A stretch of 52,908 bases of DNA from JBDRCU01 sp043821485 (GTDB lineage Bacteria; Patescibacteriota; Minisyncoccia; 2-02-FULL-40-12; IGHO2-01-FULL-4-A), in NCBI GenBank assembly GCA_043821485.1, contig JBDRCU010000010.1, positions 1 through 52,908 on the forward strand. The letters run 5' to 3'. Under the pieces are notes generated by a model. That model had not been told where the DNA came from. It ran no database searches and saw nothing but the letters and a program-made list of their open reading frames with translations. Shown here one piece after another: positions 48,099 through 52,908 of this stretch (its first letter is position 1; each line of letters begins with the position of its first letter). The position numbers were made by a program, and so were the translations under genes.

Positions 48099-49850
48099 AT
48101 GTCTAATAAAACAAAAACACTATTTGCAATCATATTGATCGTGATTATAGGTTTTTTTGTATACTCATTTAATCTTGGTAATGATTTATTTTGGGATGAC
48201 CTTGATTGGATTGTTAACAATCCTTTTGTCCATAGTTTGTCGTGGCATAATATGTCTTCGCTTTTTACGTCGAATGTTCTTGGGGGCATAGGACTATCTG
48301 ATAATTATTATAGGCCGTTTTTATTCCTTACATTTGCATTCAATTATGTTGTTTCAGAAGCAGAGCCGTGGACTTATCATCTGATAAGCAATGCACTGCA
48401 TATATTGAATGGATTGCTGGTATTCCTACTCTTTAGCTTATTGACCAGGAGGAGATTAATAGGATTAATTGCTGCCTTGGCATTTGTATTGCATCCCATT
48501 GCAACTGAAGCAGTAACCTATATATCTGGACGTGGAGATCCCTTGCATATCTTTTTCATGCTTGTTGCCATGGTTCTCTATGTACGAAGTGAACAGAGAC
48601 TACTTCCATGGAAAAGCTGGCAGAGAATTCTTTCCCTAATAGCCCTTGTATTTGCTTTGCTTAGTCAGGAGAAGGCAATTGTATTTCCGTTTTTATTGAT
48701 GGCTGTGCATATGGGATTTTTGTTTGATGGTAGATTTTTACAATCGCTCAAACGTGCATTTATAAAAGCATTGCCGTATTTTGCAATAGTGCTTGTATAC
48801 GGAATACTTAGACTCACTGTTCTTAATTTTGCGAATACTTTGGATTTCTATACTGTATCTAATATTTATTCAGAGAATTTGCATGTTAGGCTGTTTACCT
48901 TTCTGCACGTGCTATTGGTCTATTACGGAGTACTTATTGCACCAACAGGGCTTCATATGGAACGAAGCATCGATATACACCTCTCATTCTTTGATTCTCC
49001 GGTTATGGGATCTTTTATTATTTTGATTGCCATAATAGCACTGCTTGTATTCCTCTATCGCAGGAAATCACCGGCATTTAAAATTTGGTTTTTTGGTCTT
49101 GCATGGTTTTTCATAAGTCTTGCTCCGGTTTCTGGCATCACACCAATCAGTGCAGTGCTTTATGAGCATTGGCTATATATTGCATTAATCGGTCCGGTAA
49201 TTATTGTTGTATGGTATATTGTCAGACTTTTTGACTATTTGCGAGAGGGTTCAATTAAATATTTGTATTGGGTTTTGATTGTTGTGCTACTTGGATACGG
49301 CAGTTTTCTTGGATATCAATCCATCCAAAGAAATATTCTTTGGGGTAATCCAATAGAGTTTTATCAGGATATACTTCGCTATGAGCCCGATAGCGTTAGG
49401 ATTAATAATAACTTAGGGAATCATTTTTTTAATGGGGGAGATATTGATCAGGCAGAAACATATTATCGCAAAGCAGCAGAGCTTACTATCAATTTCCCTC
49501 AGCCGTACTTCAATATTGGAGCAATCCTTGAGGACAAAGGAGATATTGAGGGAGCCCTCGAAGTATACAAGAAGTCACTGGAAATAGATCCTACTTTTTA
49601 CTTTGCAACGCAAAATATTATTAATCTGTATGCTAATGCCAAAGATTGGATGAATGCACGACAGTATATGGAAGAGCTTAAGGTCTTAAGACCGTCTGAT
49701 CCAAGAGTATTCTATAACTCTGCAATACTTTATGCACAAGTTGGTGATAATGACTCTCTATCTGTTGATTTAGGCAAAGCATTGAGGTTTTCCGAACATG
49801 ATCCGGAAGTACGCAATCTTATAGAACAATTCATAGAAGCATTGCAGTAA
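48099..49850 (+). CDS. TMTC-like O-mannosyltransferase with TPR repeats
   Basis: 583 residues. A membrane helix leads to the first loop LFWDDLDWIVNNP, which carries the paired acidic residues of GT-C enzymes. YYRPFLFLTFAFNY, HLISNALHILNGLLVF and HPIATEAVTYISGRGDPL are motifs of the TMTC/DUF1736 group of protein O-mannosyltransferases. About nine helices end near residue 415; TPR units follow (NNNLGNHFFNGGDIDQAETYYRKAAEL in outline, about 430-570). It starts two bases after the previous gene and probably forms one operon with its neighbours. Confidence 0.9.
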   Translation: MSNKTKTLFAIILIVIIGFFVYSFNLGNDLFWDDLDWIVNNPFVHSLSWHNMSSLFTSNVLGGIGLSDNYYRPFLFLTFAFNYVVSEAEPWTYHLISNALHILNGLLVFLLFSLLTRRRLIGLIAALAFVLHPIATEAVTYISGRGDPLHIFFMLVAMVLYVRSEQRLLPWKSWQRILSLIALVFALLSQEKAIVFPFLLMAVHMGFLFDGRFLQSLKRAFIKALPYFAIVLVYGILRLTVLNFANTLDFYTVSNIYSENLHVRLFTFLHVLLVYYGVLIAPTGLHMERSIDIHLSFFDSPVMGSFIILIAIIALLVFLYRRKSPAFKIWFFGLAWFFISLAPVSGITPISAVLYEHWLYIALIGPVIIVVWYIVRLFDYLREGSIKYLYWVLIVVLLGYGSFLGYQSIQRNILWGNPIEFYQDILRYEPDSVRINNNLGNHFFNGGDIDQAETYYRKAAELTINFPQPYFNIGAILEDKGDIEGALEVYKKSLEIDPTFYFATQNIINLYANAKDWMNARQYMEELKVLRPSDPRVFYNSAILYAQVGDNDSLSVDLGKALRFSEHDPEVRNLIEQFIEALQ

Positions 49851-49859
49851 TCTATAAAC

Positions 49860-51653
49860 ATGGAACGACTCAAGAATAGTTCCTGGCTGACTTTCTTAAT
49901 AATCTTAGTTTTATCTTTTATTGTATTTGGTAATAGTATTGCTGGGGATTTTGTTTTTGATGATACAGTTATCATCCGCGATAGAGGAGATGTTAGGTCG
50001 CCGGATAGTTATCTGAATTTTTTTGTTAGTCCTTATCATCAAAATACTCCTGAATCAGGACTTTATCGCCCTTTGACCGTAGTAAGTTATGCATTGAACT
50101 TTGCTGTATTTGGAGAATCTCCTGTAAGCTTTCATGTGATAAATATTCTTCTACATGCGTTAAGCGGATTGTTGGTTTTTTATCTCGTAAGATATCTCTT
50201 TTCATCTGACAGGCTTGCGTGGATTTCAGCTTTAATATTGATAGTTTTGCCTATACATACTGAAGCAGTTGCATCGATTGTTGGCAGAGCGGAGCTTTTT
50301 GCTTTTGCAGGAAGTCTTGGTTCCATAATGCTTTTTGTAAAAGAACAGAAAAAATTAGCTGCCTTTCTGTTTTTTCTTGCATTGTTGAGCAAGGAAACAG
50401 CAATAGTAACACTTCCAATACTATGGTATATCCTCTGGGCTAAAGAGAATGTTAATCCGTGGCAGTCTATAAAACGATTATTTGTCTTTATACCGTCAGC
50501 TGTATTGTATGTTTTGATGAGATTTGTAGCATTAGGTAAATATTTTATCAGTGATGCAGTTGTGACTTACGTTGAGAATCCTTTGAGATTTGAAGATTTT
50601 GGAACAAGAATTTTCACATCATTGAAAGTTCTCGCCATGTATATGGAAAGAATATTTTATCCCTTACATCTTTCAGCTGATTATTCATTCAATACCATTA
50701 AACTTGTTGGTAATTTTTTCACTACACCTTTAGTAATATTGGGAGGATTGATTCTGGTTGTGTTTTTTGTAATGATTTTTTATAAAAAAACAAAAGGTAA
50801 AGAACTTGGCTTTGCTGCGGTGATATTCATACTTCCGTATCTTCTGATTTCTAATTTGATATTTTCCGTGAGTACCATAATGGGTGAACGTTTGATGTAT
50901 TTTGGTTCCTTTGGGATTGTATTGATAATTGCGTATGTAATTAATAAGGCAATGAGTTTGGGGAATACATATAGGAAGATTTTTATTGGAGTCACTGTGA
51001 TGCTTGTTATTTTTTACGGAATCATAACCATTGATCGCAATAGAGACTGGGCAAGTAATCAGGCGATCTTTGATGCAGCACATGCAGAGTCTGAAGACGG
51101 AGTGATCACAAAATCCAATGTTGCAGCGTTATACATGATGGAGGATAGATGGGATGAGGCAAAAATTGAACTTGAGGCTTCATATAATATTTATCCTGAT
51201 TATCCATATACAATTCATCTTATGGCGATTATTGCCCATAATGAGGGCGATCTTGCGCGCGCGGAAGAATTATATAAAAAGTCTATAAAATTAGGTACGA
51301 ATCCAATTGATCAGTATATCAATCTGTCGAATCTGTATATACAGCAGGACAGAAAAGAAGAATCTGCAGAAATATTGCTGAAGATTATAGAGTTTTATCC
51401 AACAGCAGAACGCACAGCGAGCTATGCATATATACAAATATCAATAGGGAATTCGCAAGCCGCAATCGATGTAATTACGAAATATTTTGGAGAAAGTCCT
51501 GTTGATGCTGAATTGAATGCAGCGCTTGGTACAGCATATTTCACAATAGGAGATTATTTAGCTACGCTTAGGTATCTTGAGACATCTAAGTCACTAGGAG
51601 CAAATGCTGAACAGATTGAGACAATGATCAGGGTTTCGAAAGAGAGTATTTAG
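49860..51653 (+). CDS. TMTC-like O-mannosyltransferase with TPR repeats, second copy
   Basis: 597 residues, a clear paralogue of the previous protein. GDFVFDDTVIIRDR is the first-loop acidic motif; then LYRPLTVVSYALNF, HVINILLHALSGLLVFYL and PIHTEAVASIVGRAELFA. About ten membrane helices are followed by TPR repeats (ARAEELYKKSIKLG and related units). It differs enough from the 48099 protein to have a separate acceptor or sugar. The two genes are nine bases apart. Confidence 0.9.
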   Translation: MERLKNSSWLTFLIILVLSFIVFGNSIAGDFVFDDTVIIRDRGDVRSPDSYLNFFVSPYHQNTPESGLYRPLTVVSYALNFAVFGESPVSFHVINILLHALSGLLVFYLVRYLFSSDRLAWISALILIVLPIHTEAVASIVGRAELFAFAGSLGSIMLFVKEQKKLAAFLFFLALLSKETAIVTLPILWYILWAKENVNPWQSIKRLFVFIPSAVLYVLMRFVALGKYFISDAVVTYVENPLRFEDFGTRIFTSLKVLAMYMERIFYPLHLSADYSFNTIKLVGNFFTTPLVILGGLILVVFFVMIFYKKTKGKELGFAAVIFILPYLLISNLIFSVSTIMGERLMYFGSFGIVLIIAYVINKAMSLGNTYRKIFIGVTVMLVIFYGIITIDRNRDWASNQAIFDAAHAESEDGVITKSNVAALYMMEDRWDEAKIELEASYNIYPDYPYTIHLMAIIAHNEGDLARAEELYKKSIKLGTNPIDQYINLSNLYIQQDRKEESAEILLKIIEFYPTAERTASYAYIQISIGNSQAAIDVITKYFGESPVDAELNAALGTAYFTIGDYLATLRYLETSKSLGANAEQIETMIRVSKESI

Positions 51654-51660
51654 TCAGTTC

Positions 51661-51689
51661 TTGAAAATGTAGGGAATTTATCATATAAT
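51661..51689 (+). promoter_or_regulatory. Promoter of the 191-residue gene
   Basis: TTGAAA (51661-51666), 17-bp spacer, consensus TATAAT (51684-51689), ending 9 nt before the ATG. Confidence 0.7.
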
Positions 51690-51698
51690 CCTTTTACT

Positions 51699-52274
51699 AT
51701 GAATACAAAAACAACGATATTATTGGGCATATTAGTGTTATTAATCTTGGGGTTTGTAGTGTTTTGGGATAATGGCGAGTCAGTTGAAAGTCCGTCTCCA
51801 GAAGTCTCGGAATCAGTAAGTCCGGAGCCTAGTGATACAGCTGAACCTACTGCGAGTCCGATAGGGGGCGTAATACCAGCGCCAACAAAAGAAACAAGTG
51901 TACTTCCTCGTCCGCCCGCAACGGATTTTGCTCAATGTTCACTAGGGGGCGAATTAGTTTTTAAGGAACAACATCTGGCAGTTAATAAGAGTGCTGTATT
52001 AGAATATTCTGACGTAGACAGTATTTCTCGGCATATCATTTGGAAAATTACTCCTGATTCAGGAGAGGAGATTGATATAGGGCCGAATCTTTTTGCAGGA
52101 CTTGTGCTCCCTGACGGGGAGGAGAATATAACAGTCGTATTCTATGATGAGCCTAAGCATGATAGCTATAAGCTTACAGCAAAGGTGACTTACGGTGTAC
52201 TTGTAAATGGCGAGGATGTAGAAGTTAGAGAAGCTGATTGTAGTGGAAAGACATCCATAGATATAGACTATTAA
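51699..52274 (+). CDS. Membrane-anchored extracytoplasmic protein of unknown function
   Basis: 191 residues. An N-terminal membrane helix (about 6-23) is followed by a serine/proline/glutamate-rich linker (about 28-75), and then a beta-rich domain with two cysteines (AQCSLGG and ADCSGK) that could form a disulfide, perhaps made by the DsbA-VKOR pair at 39883-41008. No family recognised. It precedes the dehydrogenase-like gene by ten bases, so both may belong to one unit. Confidence 0.75.
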   Translation: MNTKTTILLGILVLLILGFVVFWDNGESVESPSPEVSESVSPEPSDTAEPTASPIGGVIPAPTKETSVLPRPPATDFAQCSLGGELVFKEQHLAVNKSAVLEYSDVDSISRHIIWKITPDSGEEIDIGPNLFAGLVLPDGEENITVVFYDEPKHDSYKLTAKVTYGVLVNGEDVEVREADCSGKTSIDIDY

Positions 52275-52284
52275 ATATATAGAT

Positions 52285-52908
52285 ATGACATTAAAGAGTA
52301 AAATTATACTTCTTGTAATAGTTTTGCTTCCGGTTGGAGGATATTTGTATTTTTCTGATTTTAATTTAATCGGTCCCGATACTACGCCCCCTCCAATTGG
52401 TGGACTAGTCAACTTCTTAGAAGTCCCGGATAATTATACAATCTCTGTTTTTGCCCGTGGATTGGAAGACCCGCGCGTTATTGCATTCGATCCCAAAGGC
52501 AGAGTGCTTGTGAGTGAGACTAAAGCGGGTAGAGTAACCATGCTTGAAGATTTGGATAATGATGGTTTAGCAGAAACTAAGACTACAGTTATTGAAGGGT
52601 TAAACAACCCTCATGGACTTGCCTTCTACGAAGATTCAGAAGATAACAATTATCTATATATTGCAGAGACAGATAAGGTTTCAAGATATCTATACAATGC
52701 AGACGGGGGTGCTTTAACTGAAGAGATAAGGGAGGATATTATAAGTTTTCCTGAAGAATTTGGGAAACATTTTACGCGTACAATAATTTTTGGACCTAAT
52801 TATCAAACAACTTCTTTGCTTTCAGGCGGGGGCTATGAACGTTTTACATTTGCAGCGGAGAAGCTGTATATAAGTGTTGGCGCTCCTTGTGATGCATGTA
52901 TTGATGAC
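52285..52908 (+). CDS. Sorbosone-dehydrogenase-like beta-propeller protein, N-terminal part
   Basis: The reading frame from the ATG at 52285 is open to the window end (208 codons). A membrane anchor or signal peptide (about 5-23) precedes FLEVPDNYTISVFARGLEDP, PRVIAFDPKGRVLVSETKAG and GLNNPHGLAFY, which match the six-bladed propeller of the PQQ-dependent glucose/sorbosone dehydrogenase family. LYISVGAPCDACIDD near the end is also a family motif. It acts outside the cytoplasm. PQQ synthesis is not expected in such bacteria, so the true cofactor and substrate are open. Confidence 0.82.
   Translation, partial: MTLKSKIILLVIVLLPVGGYLYFSDFNLIGPDTTPPPIGGLVNFLEVPDNYTISVFARGLEDPRVIAFDPKGRVLVSETKAGRVTMLEDLDNDGLAETKTTVIEGLNNPHGLAFYEDSEDNNYLYIAETDKVSRYLYNADGGALTEEIREDIISFPEEFGKHFTRTIIFGPNYQTTSLLSGGGYERFTFAAEKLYISVGAPCDACIDD

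Overview
This window looks like part of the chromosome of a Candidate Phyla Radiation bacterium (Patescibacteria, possibly a Parcubacteria-type lineage). Evidence: an AT-rich genome with short intergenic gaps; a full S10-spc ribosomal cluster in which L30 (rpmD) is missing between S5 and L15; zinc-type S14 and a zinc-ribbon L24; DUF4012, polyprenyl glycosylphosphotransferase, S-layer-like and TMTC-like genes typical of that group; and several large cysteine-rich proteins that I cannot assign. The genetic code appears standard: TAA, TAG and TGA all end genes. The lineage call is inference; there is no 16S rRNA gene here.

Layout. 1-621: rpsF (minus strand, cut by the window edge) diverging from a small unknown gene. 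645-14061: tuf, rpsJ, rplC-rplO, secY, adk and map on the plus strand, mostly joined by very short TAATATG-type junctions without Shine-Dalgarno sites. 14062-15340: a long inverted-repeat element, a consensus promoter, a structured leader, one GC-rich gene with a good Shine-Dalgarno site, then a series of RNA stems ending in an intrinsic terminator. 15341-22534: a GT2 glycosyltransferase, a DedA protein and three paralogous cysteine-rich proteins, with a RelE-type toxin-antitoxin pair between the first two. 22555-25895: tpiA, pgk, a DHH-family protein and an RNase H. 25936-26370 (minus): RNase P RNA. 26423-32636: cell-surface functions (polyprenyl glycosylphosphotransferase, a signal-peptidase-like protein, GT4 glycosyltransferase, ddl), a NUDIX protein and a damaged MNT-HEPN cassette followed by the 3' tail of a second glycosylphosphotransferase gene. 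32707-38583: a DUF4012 protein, a LAGLIDADG endonuclease, lepA, a 38-residue membrane protein (minus) and an FtsB/DivIC-like protein. 38606-38676: tRNA-Gly(CCC). 38854-39674: a second GC-rich island of two phage-like membrane genes with perfect Shine-Dalgarno sites. 39883-41008: a DsbA-VKOR oxidative folding pair. 41075-41736: a winged-helix protein followed by a striking phased array of TTTGTCC sites with a 40-bp perfect palindrome. 42369-52908: an S-layer-like surface protein with a long structured leader, three multi-membrane GT-C/TPR proteins likely to glycosylate it or other surface proteins, a membrane-anchored unknown and the start of a sorbosone-dehydrogenase-like beta-propeller.

Two expression styles are visible. 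At thirteen transcription units a -10 hexamer ends only 5-12 nt before the start codon, which predicts leaderless or nearly leaderless mRNAs. By contrast, the two GC-rich islands have long leaders and strong Shine-Dalgarno sites and look acquired. The items that seem most novel are the phased TTTGTCC array beside the winged-helix gene, the cysteine-rich paralogue cluster, the structured RNA region at 15143-15340, the two islands, the scar around the MNT-HEPN cassette and the signal peptidase homologue with alanine in place of the catalytic serine.
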